Shown: positions 10,449 through 20,322 of the stretch, one piece after another
Layout: every line of letters begins with the position of its first letter
Position numbering within the stretch: the first letter of the stretch is position 1
NCBI RefSeq assembly: GCF_015352955.1
Contig: NZ_JACYOX010000022.1
Span: 31,281-95,280, forward strand
Source: Noviherbaspirillum soli
GTDB taxonomy: Bacteria; Pseudomonadota; Gammaproteobacteria; Burkholderiales; Burkholderiaceae_D
DNA length: 64,000 bases
Direction of reading: 5' to 3'
Notes under the pieces: model-generated
Databases searched by the model: none
What the model saw: the letters and a program-made list of their open reading frames with translations, nothing else
What the model was told of the DNA's origin: nothing
Position numbers and translations under genes: made by a program

Positions 10449-12329
10449 GTGAACAACATGTTTTCAAAAGCCGCCATCTGGGTGGTGATCGCGCTGGTCC
10501 TCTTTACTGTTTTCAAGCAGTTCGACGATCGCGGCCTGGCTGGCGGGGCAACGCCGATTCCTTACTCGGATTTCCTGGATGAAGTAAAGGCCAAGCGTAT
10601 CAAGGAAGCTACGATCGAGGATCGCACCATCATCGCCACCACCTCGGACGGCAAGAAGATCAAGGCCACCGTCACCAATCTCGACCGTGGCCTGATTGGC
10701 GATCTGGTCAACAACGATGTGAAATTCGACGTCAAGCAGCCGGAACCGCCTTCCTTCCTGTCGCAAGTTTTCATTTCGTGGTTCCCGATGCTGTTGCTCA
10801 TCGGCGTCTGGGTATTCTTCATGCGCCAGATGCAGGGCGGTGGCAAGGGCGGGGCATTCTCCTTCGGAAAGTCGAAGGCGCGCATGCTGGATGAAAACAG
10901 CAACGCCGTTACCTTCGCCGATGTTGCCGGTTGCGACGAAGCCAAGGAAGAGGTGCAGGAACTGGTTGATTTCCTGCGCGACCCGACCAAGTTTCAAAAG
11001 CTTGGCGGTCGTATTCCGCGCGGCGTGCTGATGGTTGGCCCGCCGGGTACGGGTAAAACGTTGCTGGCCCGTGCCATCGCCGGTGAAGCGAAAGTCCCGT
11101 TCTTCACGATTTCCGGTTCTGACTTTGTCGAGATGTTCGTCGGCGTGGGCGCTTCCCGCGTTCGTGACATGTTCGAAAATGCGAAGAAGCATTCTCCCTG
11201 CATTATTTTCATCGATGAAATCGACGCAGTTGGCCGTCATCGCGGCGCCGGCATGGGCGGCGGAAATGACGAGCGTGAGCAGACACTGAACCAGTTGCTG
11301 GTTGAAATGGATGGCTTCGAGGCGAATGCCGGTGTAATCGTGATTGCTGCCACGAACCGCGCGGACGTGCTGGACAAGGCGCTGCTGCGTCCCGGCCGTT
11401 TTGACAGGCAGGTGGTTGTTGGCCTGCCTGACATCCGTGGCCGTGAGCAGATCCTGTATGTTCACATGCGCAAGGTGCCGATTGCGCCCGACGTCAAGGC
11501 GGATGTGCTGGCCCGCGGCACACCGGGCTTTTCCGGCGCCGACCTCGCCAACCTGGTGAACGAGGCCGCCTTGTTTGCAGCCCGCCGCAGCAAACGCCTG
11601 GTGGAAATGCAGGACTTCGAGGATGCCAAGGACAAGATCGTGATGGGTCCGGAGCGCAAGTCCGCCGTGATGCGTGAGGAAGAGCGGCGTAACACCGCTT
11701 TCCATGAGTCGGGCCATGCCGTGGTGGCGAAACTCCTGCCCAAAGCCGATCCGGTGCACAAGGTCACCATCATGCCGCGCGGTTTTGCCCTTGGCCTTAC
11801 CTGGCAATTGCCTGAGCATGACCGAGTGAATATGTACAAGGACAAGATGCTGGAAGAAATCGCCATACTGTTCGCTGGCCGTATTGCCGAAGAAATATTC
11901 ATGCACCAGATGTCAACCGGCGCCTCGAATGACTTCGAGCGGGCAACCAAGCTGGCACGGGCCATGGTGACTCGTTATGGCATGTCGGAAACGCTGGGCA
12001 CCATGGTCTATGAAGACGCCGAGCAGGATAACTACTTTGGCCGCATGTCTGCCAAGACGGTTTCGGAAGCGACTCAGCAGAAAGTCGATCAGGAAATCCG
12101 CAGCATCCTGGATCAGCAGTATGCGCTATCGCGTCGTCTGCTTGAAGAAAACAAGGCCAAGGTTGAACTGATGGCCAATACGCTGCTCGACTGGGAAACC
12201 ATCGATGCCGACCAGATCAACGACATCATGGAAGGCCGAGAGCCGCGTCCGCCGAAAGCCGGTGTGCCGGTGAAGAAGCCAACGGACAGCGGTGGCGGCG
12301 TAGCACCGACCGCCACAGCACCGGCTTGA
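10449..12329 (+). CDS. ftsH: ATP-dependent zinc metalloprotease FtsH
   Basis: Membrane-bound hexameric AAA+ protease that degrades misfolded membrane proteins and regulators such as sigma-32 and LpxC. It has 626 aa. Order: TM1 (residues 7-24), periplasmic domain, TM2 (about 107-126), AAA+ domain with Walker A GPPGTGKT (197-204), Walker B IIFIDE (252-257) and second region of homology RPGRFDR (314-320), then the M41 peptidase with zinc motif HESGH (419-423). Start is GTG at 10449, supported by AAGGAG five bases upstream; an ATG three codons later lacks this spacing. A strong terminator follows the stop. Confidence 0.98.
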   Translation: MNNMFSKAAIWVVIALVLFTVFKQFDDRGLAGGATPIPYSDFLDEVKAKRIKEATIEDRTIIATTSDGKKIKATVTNLDRGLIGDLVNNDVKFDVKQPEPPSFLSQVFISWFPMLLLIGVWVFFMRQMQGGGKGGAFSFGKSKARMLDENSNAVTFADVAGCDEAKEEVQELVDFLRDPTKFQKLGGRIPRGVLMVGPPGTGKTLLARAIAGEAKVPFFTISGSDFVEMFVGVGASRVRDMFENAKKHSPCIIFIDEIDAVGRHRGAGMGGGNDEREQTLNQLLVEMDGFEANAGVIVIAATNRADVLDKALLRPGRFDRQVVVGLPDIRGREQILYVHMRKVPIAPDVKADVLARGTPGFSGADLANLVNEAALFAARRSKRLVEMQDFEDAKDKIVMGPERKSAVMREEERRNTAFHESGHAVVAKLLPKADPVHKVTIMPRGFALGLTWQLPEHDRVNMYKDKMLEEIAILFAGRIAEEIFMHQMSTGASNDFERATKLARAMVTRYGMSETLGTMVYEDAEQDNYFGRMSAKTVSEATQQKVDQEIRSILDQQYALSRRLLEENKAKVELMANTLLDWETIDADQINDIMEGREPRPPKAGVPVKKPTDSGGGVAPTATAPA

Positions 12330-12369
12330 GCTAGGTCCAAAACTTGTTGTGACAAAAGTGTTGAGATGG

Positions 12370-12404
12370 AAGGTGGGGAGTAAAATCCCCACCTTTGTTT
12401 TTTT
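12370..12404 (+). terminator. Rho-independent terminator after ftsH, directly before folP
   Basis: A 10-bp perfect stem (AAGGTGGGGA 12370-12379 / TCCCCACCTT 12386-12395) with a 6-nt loop is followed by TGTTTTTTT. It lies only 10 bases before the folP start codon, so either folP has an overlapping promoter or expression depends on read-through. Confidence 0.9.
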
Positions 12405-12414
12405 GTGGAAAGCC

Positions 12415-13251
12415 ATGCGGGAAATCATGCACTGTGGGCGTTACGATTTGTCTTTTGATCAGGCATCACGCCCGCTGGTCATGGGAATTCTTAACATTAC
12501 TCCCGATTCCTTTTCCGATGGCGGTTCATTTCAGCGACTGGAAAGCGCTATCGGTCGTGCGGAACAGATGATAGTGGAAGGCGTGGATATCATCGACATA
12601 GGCGCCGAATCCACCCGTCCCGGCGTCCAGCCCTTGCCAGACGGGGAAGAACTGAACCGCTTGTTGCCGGTGCTTTACGCGCTGCGCGATTGCGGCAAGC
12701 CTATTTCAGTAGACACCCGCAATCCGAAGGTGATGCGCGAGGCGTTGCTGGCTGGAGCAGACATGATCAACGACGTGAACGGCTTTCGCACGCCTGATGC
12801 GGTAGAGGCAGTGGCCGAGAGTGATTGCGGACTTTGCATCATGCACATGCAAAATAATCCGGAAAATATGCAGACTGCGCCGCATTACAGGAACGTGGTG
12901 GAAGAAGTCGGCAATTTTTTGCGCGACGCAACTGCCCGCTTGCAAGCACGCGGAGTAAGCCGTCACCGGATCTGCATTGATCCAGGATTTGGTTTCGGTA
13001 AAAGCCTGGAACACAACTTGGCATTGTTCAAGAATCTTGCAGCTTTGAAGGCGCGCTTGGATATACCCATTCTCGTCGGGGTTTCTCGTAAGTCCATGAT
13101 AGGGCAGCTTACCGGCAAACCGGTGCAGGACCGGCTGGCAGGGAGCGTGGCGGCTGCCTTGTGTGCTGCGGCACATGGTGCAGATATCGTGCGTGTACAC
13201 GATGTGGCCGCAACGGTTGACGCATTCAAGGTTTGGCGCGCATTGTTGTAA
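12415..13251 (+). CDS. folP: Dihydropteroate synthase
   Basis: Folate enzyme that condenses p-aminobenzoate with dihydropterin pyrophosphate; the target of sulfonamides. It has 278 aa in a TIM barrel. Family motifs: [15 protein letters not shown] near the N-terminus, [10 protein letters not shown] (pterin and pyrophosphate loops), [10 protein letters not shown], and the late [10 protein letters not shown] lysine-serine segment. Start 12415 ([14 protein letters not shown]) follows GGAAAG and matches the usual beta-proteobacterial N-terminus; an ATG at 12427 is the alternative. The upstream spacer contains a terminator that uncouples it from ftsH. glmM follows after 26 bp, so folP-glmM is probably one unit. 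Confidence 0.96.
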   Translation: MREIMHCGRYDLSFDQASRPLVMGILNITPDSFSDGGSFQRLESAIGRAEQMIVEGVDIIDIGAESTRPGVQPLPDGEELNRLLPVLYALRDCGKPISVDTRNPKVMREALLAGADMINDVNGFRTPDAVEAVAESDCGLCIMHMQNNPENMQTAPHYRNVVEEVGNFLRDATARLQARGVSRHRICIDPGFGFGKSLEHNLALFKNLAALKARLDIPILVGVSRKSMIGQLTGKPVQDRLAGSVAAALCAAAHGADIVRVHDVAATVDAFKVWRALL

Positions 13252-13277
13252 TTTCTGGAAGTCAACTTGGGTTATTT

Positions 13278-14615
13278 ATGAAAAGAAAATATTTTGGCAC
13301 CGATGGCGTGCGTGGCCTGGTAGGACAGGCACCGATTACAGCAGATTTCGTCATGCGCCTCGGTTATGCGGCTGGAAAGGTGCTGGCGCAGACCAAGGCA
13401 TCAACCGGGCGTCCGGTCGTGTTGATAGGAAAGGACACCCGCATTTCGGGCTACATGCTGGAAGCCGCGCTGGAAGCCGGGTTTGCCGCGGCCGGTGTCG
13501 ATGTGATGCTGGGCGGCCCTTTGCCTACCCCGGCTGTTGCCTACCTGACCCGGGCTCTGCGACTGTCCGCTGGCGTGGTCATTTCCGCATCCCACAACCC
13601 ATTCCATGACAATGGCATCAAGTTCTTTTCCGCACAGGGCAACAAATTGCCTGATGAAGTGGAACTGGCGATCGAGGCGGCGTTAGAAGAGCCCATGGGA
13701 TGCGTTTCCTCCGAAAAACTTGGGCGGGCGAAACGACTTGAAGATGCCAGAGGGCGCTACATCGAATTTTGCAAAAGCACCTTTCCGAATGAACTAGATC
13801 TGCGCGGGCTGAAACTCGTCGTCGATTGCGCTCATGGTGCGGCTTACCACATCGCGCCGGATGTATTTCATGAGCTTGGCGCGGAAGTTGTTGCCATTGG
13901 CAACCAACCTAACGGATTGAACATTAACGACAGGCATGGCGCGACGGCACCGCAAAACCTTACAAAGGCGGTTCGCGAGCATGAGGCGGATATCGGGATA
14001 GCGCTGGACGGAGATGCGGATCGTCTGTTGATGGTCGACAATTCCGGTCGGGTCTACAACGGCGATGAGTTGCTCTACATTATGGTCAAGGATCGCATGG
14101 CGACTGGCCGAATTGATGGAGCAGTAGGCACCTTGATGACAAATATGGCGTTGGAAGTGGCATTCAAACGGATGGGCGTTGGCTTTGCCCGGGCTAAAGT
14201 GGGCGACCGCTATGTGCTGGAAGTACTGCAGGAAAAGGGATGGCAAATTGGCGGCGAAGGCTCTGGCCATCTGCTTTTCCTGGATAAACATACGACCGGT
14301 GACGGTATCGTGTCTGCCTTGCAGGTGCTATCTGCCTTGAAGCGCTGTGGCAACTCGCTTGCCGCATGTACTGCTGATATTGACATGTATCCACAAAGCC
14401 TGATCAACGTGAAAGTTCAGCCCGGTTTCGAATGGCAAAATAACGAGGCGATCCTGGTGGAAAAGGAAAGGGTGGAGAACGAATTGGGCGATGAGGGCAG
14501 GGTTTTGATTCGTCCATCCGGCACCGAACCCTTGATCCGCGTAATGGTAGAGGCCAAGCACGCGGAAGCTGCTGAGAAAATGGCTAAACGTATTGCCAGC
14601 CGTGTCCCGGTCTGA
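13278..14615 (+). CDS. glmM: Phosphoglucosamine mutase
   Basis: Interconverts glucosamine-6-phosphate and glucosamine-1-phosphate, on the route to UDP-GlcNAc for peptidoglycan and LPS. It has 445 aa, normal length. It starts [13 protein letters not shown]. The phosphoserine is S105 in [13 protein letters not shown], the metal-binding loop is [12 protein letters not shown] near residue 250, the sugar-specificity loop is [10 protein letters not shown], and the phosphate-binding loop is [14 protein letters not shown]. The folP-glmM pairing is conserved in proteobacteria. There is only a weak ribosome site before the ATG. Confidence 0.97.
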   Translation: MKRKYFGTDGVRGLVGQAPITADFVMRLGYAAGKVLAQTKASTGRPVVLIGKDTRISGYMLEAALEAGFAAAGVDVMLGGPLPTPAVAYLTRALRLSAGVVISASHNPFHDNGIKFFSAQGNKLPDEVELAIEAALEEPMGCVSSEKLGRAKRLEDARGRYIEFCKSTFPNELDLRGLKLVVDCAHGAAYHIAPDVFHELGAEVVAIGNQPNGLNINDRHGATAPQNLTKAVREHEADIGIALDGDADRLLMVDNSGRVYNGDELLYIMVKDRMATGRIDGAVGTLMTNMALEVAFKRMGVGFARAKVGDRYVLEVLQEKGWQIGGEGSGHLLFLDKHTTGDGIVSALQVLSALKRCGNSLAACTADIDMYPQSLINVKVQPGFEWQNNEAILVEKERVENELGDEGRVLIRPSGTEPLIRVMVEAKHAEAAEKMAKRIASRVPV

Positions 14616-14636
14616 AAAGAAGATTTCAACAGGAAA

Positions 14637-14665
14637 TTGACCGCACGCGTTTGATGTTGTATAGT
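14637..14665 (+). promoter_or_regulatory. Promoter for tRNA-Pro
   Basis: TTGACC (14637-14642), a 17-bp spacer and TATAGT (14660-14665) form a near-consensus sigma-70 promoter that ends nine bases before the mature tRNA 5' end. Confidence 0.75.
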
Positions 14666-14674
14666 TTCGCTTCT

Positions 14675-14751
14675 CGGAGTGTGGCGCAGCCCGGTAGCGC
14701 ACCTGGTTTGGGACCAGGGGGTCCAAGGTTCGAATCCTTGTACTCCGACCA
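14675..14751 (+). tRNA. tRNA-Pro (anticodon UGG)
   Basis: A 77-nt cloverleaf with encoded CCA. The acceptor stem CGGAGTG pairs with TACTCCG with one G-T pair. The anticodon stem CCTGG/CCAGG encloses loop TTTGGGA, placing TGG at the anticodon. The T loop is TTCGAAT. Its own promoter lies just upstream and a hairpin terminator follows. Confidence 0.97.
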
Positions 14752-14759
14752 GTAACATG

Positions 14760-14787
14760 AACGGGCTGTCTTTTGACAGCCCGTTTT
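14760..14787 (+). terminator. Hairpin terminator after tRNA-Pro
   Basis: An 11-bp perfect stem (AACGGGCTGTC 14760-14770 / GACAGCCCGTT 14775-14785) with a TTTT loop is followed by a short TT tail. The T-tract is short, so some transcription may continue into tRNA-Arg. Confidence 0.7.
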
Positions 14788-14818
14788 CAATTCAGTCCGC
14801 ATTTCAGCTCCGTTCTTG

Positions 14819-14895
14819 CTGCCCATAGCTCAGTTGGATAGAGCATCGGCCTTCTAAGCCGAGGGTCGGGGGTTCGAATCCCTCTGGGCAGGCCA
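14819..14895 (+). tRNA. tRNA-Arg (anticodon UCU)
   Basis: A 77-nt cloverleaf with encoded CCA. The acceptor CTGCCCA pairs perfectly with TGGGCAG, the discriminator is G, the anticodon stem TCGGC/GCCGA surrounds CTTCTAA, giving anticodon TCT. The T arm is GGGGG-TTCGAAT-CCCTC. An AT-rich accessory patch begins directly after it. Confidence 0.96.
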
Positions 14896-15387
14896 ACCGG
14901 CACTTCCTATTTATGTCCTTTGTTCGGTTTCTGCCTTTCAGGCGGATTTCTAAAAGGCACATCATTATCTCTTGCCGCAATCACTGCTTGCGATGACTTG
15001 GTGGGCAGGTCACGAAGCTTTTATTGATTTCAGTAAGCTGCAAAAATACATCTTGCTTTTCACTGAATGAGAGCTTGCTTTTCCGTATGAGTCGGTTGAC
15101 GCAACTGTTCAGACAATGGTGATGAAAAATTTCCATGTTGAAATAATGATGTAGTTGATTATGTTCCTATAAAACCTCTTTTATATTGGAAGACAGCAAC
15201 TCATATATGTTGCAAAAATTCATGCTAGGCAGATTTCACGATTTTCCTATTGTCTTGATGGATGACCTATATTGCCTTGAGTTTTCATATGCGGAACAAG
15301 GTCATATGGATGGTTAATAAGAGGAATGCTTTTAATCCCTGGAATCAATAGTCGTATTACTGCGGTTTCAAGCAGCAGCAAATGATT
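14896..15387. other. AT-rich gene-free stretch after tRNA-Arg
   Basis: About 490 bp with clearly lower GC than the housekeeping flanks and no coding frame with recognisable protein similarity on either strand. A small hairpin near 15189-15206 (GCAAC/GTTGC around TCATATAT) is the only structure that I noticed. I looked for a direct repeat of the tRNA 3' end and found none. It marks the left edge of the accessory patch that carries the chaperone/effector-like pair. Confidence 0.5.
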
Positions 15388-16644
15388 TCATAAAGCAGTT
15401 TTCTTGTTCGTGTCGACCGGAAAAGTCAATGGGAAATTATGTGCAATATCCTGTACCTGCAACAGGTTCCCTATGTGTATTGCACTGCGTGCTCCGTCAA
15501 CACAGGTAAAGTTGTACTGGCCTGAGAAAGCAGGATTTTCTATCTTTTCATTTAATTTTTTTCCGCGGGTGATGCCGTCCACCGCGCCTTCTTTGAAGAG
15601 AATCCGCAACATTTTTTCAAAATCTCTTTCAGTGCAACTCGGACCTTTCCCAGCTGCCGACATGACAAACTCCCCCATTGCAATTGCGCCAAGGTTGGAG
15701 TTCCATGCGATGACCTGATGTGCGGCTGGGATGACTGCCTGCATTTCTTCCTTGTTAAGCGCCTTTGACACGCCCTTTATTTGACCCATTCCTGCCTCAT
15801 TTCCGCCGTCGCCAACAGCGATCGTGTTAATGCGACGTGCATTAGCCAAGTCAGCAATTTCGTCCAAGGCGGCGTTGAAGTCACTAATTTGGATCCCGCG
15901 CATATTGAGATATTTCCCATCTTTATTTCGTCCAGGAACTTCGGTATGCACGACGGCATCAGGTTGGTGCCTGTCAAGAATGTACTCCCATGAACCAGAA
16001 GGTTCTTGATTATTGGCTTTGACTTCTTCAATTGATATATTTCTCGCACATGCCGGATCAAGGAAAAATAATTGCTCCCTCAACAAATGAGCATTATGGG
16101 TGTCTGCTACCAGAGCAACGTATTTCTCAGCACGAAAACATGCATAGGCAAGAAGCGCCGTTCCCAAAGGGCCATCTGTTTCCGGCATGTTTTCCGCTAC
16201 GTTAAAGCCAGTGCAAAGCAAGACTCTGGTTGCCTGAAGCAAAGTGTGAACGGCTGTGTTGAAATTGCCGGCTCCCGACTCGCGCACAAAATTGCCAATA
16301 CCACGTGCCTGGAAGGCCATAAGCAGTGGCGTGATCAGGTTCAAACGGTTCCATGTCGCTTCGGAGAATGCCTGTTTGGACTGTTCTATGTCCACGAACA
16401 AAGGCTGAGAGAAATTTGTCGGATGAGGAGGGGCGCCGTGACTCTCTCCTCGATCATGAAAGAAGATCGGCGTGCTGTTAACCATTCTGGCTTTTGGCTG
16501 TTTTAAAGCGTTGTCTCCTGTTACTGAAAAATCATGTGGGGGTGAGTAATGCCTTGTGTATTTTGTTATGGGATGGCTGTCTGAAAAAGAGATTGACTGG
16601 GCGCGTGCCGAGTGTGTCGTTCTGCCAGCTATTGTCCGCAGCAT
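15388..16644 (-). CDS. DUF4392 / D-glutamate-cyclase-like protein, candidate type III effector
   Basis: 418-aa protein. From about residue 95 onwards it resembles the DUF4392 domain of D-glutamate cyclases: LCTGFNVAENMPETDGPLG, then VVHTEVPGRNKDGKYLNMRG, and VGDGGNEAGMGQIKG, all in family order, ending with FKEGAVDGITRG. The first 50 residues are unlike the enzyme: 7 serines, no acidic residue before D22, and many Thr, Arg and His, which resembles a type III secretion signal. Start 16644 is fixed by AAGGAGG upstream. It lies 47 bp behind a CesT-type chaperone gene on the same strand, the usual chaperone-effector arrangement. The domain call is strong; secretion and effector function are inference. 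Confidence 0.7.
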   Translation of the reverse strand: MLRTIAGRTTHSARAQSISFSDSHPITKYTRHYSPPHDFSVTGDNALKQPKARMVNSTPIFFHDRGESHGAPPHPTNFSQPLFVDIEQSKQAFSEATWNRLNLITPLLMAFQARGIGNFVRESGAGNFNTAVHTLLQATRVLLCTGFNVAENMPETDGPLGTALLAYACFRAEKYVALVADTHNAHLLREQLFFLDPACARNISIEEVKANNQEPSGSWEYILDRHQPDAVVHTEVPGRNKDGKYLNMRGIQISDFNAALDEIADLANARRINTIAVGDGGNEAGMGQIKGVSKALNKEEMQAVIPAAHQVIAWNSNLGAIAMGEFVMSAAGKGPSCTERDFEKMLRILFKEGAVDGITRGKKLNEKIENPAFSGQYNFTCVDGARSAIHIGNLLQVQDIAHNFPLTFPVDTNKKTAL

Positions 16645-16691
16645 TATTACCTCCTTAAAATTAATTCAATAAAGTACAGCTAATTGAACAG

Positions 16692-17144
16692 CTAAAAGTG
16701 TGAAATCCAGTTTTTATGCGTTGATAATGTCTCTGAAATATCGGTGTCGAAAAGAAAAAGATAGTCCCGCCATGCCAGTGCTTCCTGGGCATGATGCGAG
16801 AATTGCTCAATCAGCATTTTTCCTGTTGCCTCTACGAGTTGAACAACGGCTACCAAAATGACATGCCCCGTGTGCGGGGATAAGGAAAATATTGCTTTTG
16901 TACTGCAAAATTGCAGATAATTTTTTTTCAATAACTGATCGTACACAGCAGGGAGTTGATTGCCCGGAGGCAGGCCATAATCGATATAGCAGTAAATGTT
17001 TTCGGGCGTAATATGATTCTGGTAAATGATGGCGCATTCCACCTCATCGACATTAAACGATTTCCCTTCCGCAATGGCATCAGGCTCTGCCAAGGCGGTG
17101 AGGCCGCAAAATTCGTCGATCAGTTGCCTAAACTTGTTTTCCAT
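16692..17144 (-). CDS. CesT-family type III secretion chaperone
   Basis: 150-aa acidic protein with the pattern of class I type III secretion chaperones. It has an N-terminal helix (MENKFRQLIDEFCGLTAL), a central YCYIDYGLPPGNQLPAVYDQ, then LLKKNYLQFC...AIFSLSPHTGHVILVAVVQL, corresponding to the family pattern 'LL.aN......g..fsld..tg.v.l', and a C-terminal amphipathic helix. Such dimers bind one effector and deliver it to the secretion apparatus. The gene lies directly upstream of the DUF4392 gene, its probable client. An hrp-box-like element lies about 105 bp upstream. No secretion-apparatus genes occur in this window, so the machinery would have to be encoded elsewhere. Confidence 0.68.
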   Translation of the reverse strand: MENKFRQLIDEFCGLTALAEPDAIAEGKSFNVDEVECAIIYQNHITPENIYCYIDYGLPPGNQLPAVYDQLLKKNYLQFCSTKAIFSLSPHTGHVILVAVVQLVEATGKMLIEQFSHHAQEALAWRDYLFLFDTDISETLSTHKNWISHF

Positions 17145-17250
17145 TGATGCCCCTGAACCTTGGTGAAAAAGCGGAATAACTGATTCTCAGCCCTGATTGT
17201 TGCGGGCTTCAGAAGCAGGTATTCGTCTATCTTCAATAAGCCCAGGCGCG

Positions 17251-17278
17251 TAAGTTGCTGCGACTGCTGTCGAGTTCC
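17251..17278 (-). promoter_or_regulatory. Candidate hrp box (HrpL-type promoter)
   Basis: Read on the minus strand: GGAACT, 15 bp, CAACTTA. The HrpL consensus is GGAACC/T-N15/16-CCACNNA, so there is one mismatch (CA for CC). It points toward the chaperone gene and leaves a leader of about 100 nt. Found by eye; chance matches of this quality are possible. Confidence 0.4.
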
Positions 17279-17410
17279 TTGACTTTGATTTGAAAAAATT
17301 AAATGAAGGAAAAGATTTCGAAGAGTGTTCTATCGATGAATTGGCTGGCCGGATTTCGGCCGTCAGGAGGAGGGATGTTTATCTTGCAGTAAGAGAAATC
17401 AGGATGGGGT

Positions 17411-17845
17411 TCACCTGCCTTGGCACTCGGCGTTGAAGCGCTCGGCCTTCCGACGCGCATGACGCTTCAATGCTTCGGATTTTTCGGAGACCAGATGATT
17501 GGAAGAGGCGGCATCTTCAGCACTCCACTTTTTCTCCAGGCCGAGCTGGGTGCATCGCTTCCTGGCGGCAGCCACGGTTTTTTCGCGGCCAGTTTCTCGT
17601 CGGCGGCGTTCACTTTGCGCGCGCTCTTCCTGCTTTTCCATGGTGGCGAGTTGTTCCCGCTCTTGCTGAGCAAGTCGGCGTGCACCTGCTGGATCGGAAG
17701 CGGCAGGCGGAAGTGGCAGTTCCACCTGCTTCCCGGCACAGGGGATATCGGAGTACACGATGCCGCCATGCGTTTCGCATCGGTACACCGCCAGGGCAGG
17801 TGCTGCAACGATCATCATCGAAAACAGCATCAGCCCTGATCGCAT
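17411..17845 (-). CDS. DUF4124 domain-containing secreted protein
   Basis: 144-aa protein of unknown function. The signal peptide MRSGLMLFSMMIVAAPALA is followed by the DUF4124 pattern YRCETHGGIVYSDIPC, whose two cysteines probably form a disulfide in the periplasm. The rest is a charged, helix-forming region rich in Arg, Glu and Lys (about residues 55-144) that is likely coiled coil. The start at 17845 has a GAGGG ribosome site. It is probably cotranscribed behind the FAD oxidoreductase gene, 19 bp upstream. No function can be assigned. Confidence 0.75.
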   Translation of the reverse strand: MRSGLMLFSMMIVAAPALAVYRCETHGGIVYSDIPCAGKQVELPLPPAASDPAGARRLAQQEREQLATMEKQEERAQSERRRRETGREKTVAAARKRCTQLGLEKKWSAEDAASSNHLVSEKSEALKRHARRKAERFNAECQGR

Positions 17846-17864
17846 GTATCCCTCGCTTCTCTGG

Positions 17865-19263
17865 TTATAAGACCTTTCCCGGATTCATCAGTTGAAGCGG
17901 GTCCAGTGCCTGCTTGATCGTTCGCATCAGGCGCATTTCGACGTCAGACTTGTATTGCTTTACTTCCTCGCGTTTCAATGCCCCCAAGCCATGCTCGGCG
18001 GAGATCGAACCGTTGTAGCTGTTGACGCTGTCATGGACCACCTGATTGACTTCATGCTGACGGTTGATGAACTCATCCGCTGGCACGCCCACTGGCGGCG
18101 AGACGTTGTAGTGCAGGTTGCCATCTCCCAGGTGGCCGAAGGTGACCATCTGTATACCCGGAAATTGCTCGGCAAGCGAGGCGTCGGTTTCACGTATGAA
18201 ATCACCGATACGGGAAATCGGCACCGATACATCGTGCTTGATATTCTTGCCTTCGTCGGCTTGCGCCAAGGTAATGTGTTCACGCAGGTCCCATAGCGCA
18301 CGCGACTGCGCAATGGACCCTGCAACGACTGCATCCTGGATGACGTCTTCCTCCAGCGCGCTGGTGATCAGCGACTCCAGCGTTTCCATCGCGTGCTCTT
18401 CGGACTCGCTATCCGATAATTCGAGCAGCACATACTGTGGATACGGCTGCGGAAATGGAAGCTGCATTTGTGGATAATGTTTCGCAACAAGTTCCAGGCA
18501 AAACTGCGACATCAGCTCGAAGCCCGTCAGTGTCGCCCCGCAGCGCTGCTGCGCCAGTGTCAGCAGCGCCAGGGCGTTGTCGGTCGTCTGCATGGCCGCC
18601 AGTGCAGTCAGCTGCGCCTTCGGCTGGGGAAACAGCTTGATCACCGCGCCCGTGATGATGCCCAGCGTGCCTTCAGCGCCGATGAACAGATCGCGCAGAT
18701 CGTAGCCAGTGTTGTCCTTGCGCAGTCCGCGCAGGCCATTCCATATCTCGCCTTGCGGCGTGACGACTTCCAGGCCCAGGCATAGTTCGCGGGTATTGCC
18801 GTAACGCAGAACGCCGGTGCCGCCTGCATTGGTCGACAGGTTGCCGCCTATCGTGCAACTGCCTTCGGCTCCCAGCGAGAGCGGAAACAGGCGGCCCGCC
18901 TCGGCTGCCGCGTTCTGGATTTGAGCGAGGATGCAACCGGCGTCCACCGTCATGGTGTTATTGATCACGTCAACCGCCCTGATCCGGTTCATGCGTCCGA
19001 GCGAGAGCACGACTTCACGACCGCTGTCGTCGGGCACGCTGCCCAGCACCAGTCCGGTATTGCCGCCCTGTGGCACGACCGGCACCCGTGCTTCACTGCA
19101 CAGCTTGACCAGGGCCGCGACTTCCTCCACCGACCCCGGCCGCAGGATGGCCTGGGCGCGGCCGGTGAAGCGGCGGCGCCAGTCGGTAAGGTAAGGGGCC
19201 ATGTCGGCCTCGTTGGTGATGACATAGGGCGCGCCAATGGCGGCGCGGCACAGATCGAGAAAA

Positions 19264-19271
<8 letters not shown>
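17865..19271 (-). CDS. FAD-binding oxidoreductase (D-2-hydroxyacid / D-2-hydroxyglutarate dehydrogenase type)
   Basis: 468-aa VAO-family flavoprotein of the GlcD / D-2-hydroxyglutarate dehydrogenase group. The N-terminal FAD domain shows ILRPGSVEEVAALVKLC, VPQGGNTGLVLGSVP and SLGAEGSCTIGGNLSTNAGG. The C-terminal domain has FGHLGDGNLHYNVSPP, whose histidine is part of the metal/substrate site, and ISAEHGLGALK near the end. It likely oxidises a D-2-hydroxyacid such as D-lactate, glycolate or D-2-hydroxyglutarate. It lacks the Fe-S partner subunits of glycolate oxidase nearby. It overlaps the DUF2069 gene by 8 bp, so wrbA-DUF2069-this gene form one operon. The precise substrate is open. Confidence 0.88.
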
Positions 19272-20300
<1,029 letters not shown>

Positions 20301-20322
20301 CTATAACAAAATCGCACAGCGC

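Noticed and set aside
14773..14778. Perfect TTGACA as a -35 box for tRNA-Arg
   Set aside because: It lies inside the stem of the preceding terminator and no acceptable -10 box is found 15-19 bp downstream.
17145..17400. PIP-box or hrpII-box (TTCG repeats) upstream of the chaperone gene
   Set aside because: I looked for paired TTCG elements with the right spacing and found none; only the HrpL-type box was seen.
14896..17400. Direct repeat of the tRNA-Arg 3' end as an attachment site
   Set aside because: I searched this stretch by eye and did not find a copy; an island boundary is therefore not proven.
17254..17415. A plus-strand open frame encoding VAATAVEFLDFDLKKLNEGK and onwards to GFTCLGTRR
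   Set aside because: It has no start codon with a ribosome site and runs into the antisense of the DUF4124 gene. It could be a remnant, but nothing supports a real product.
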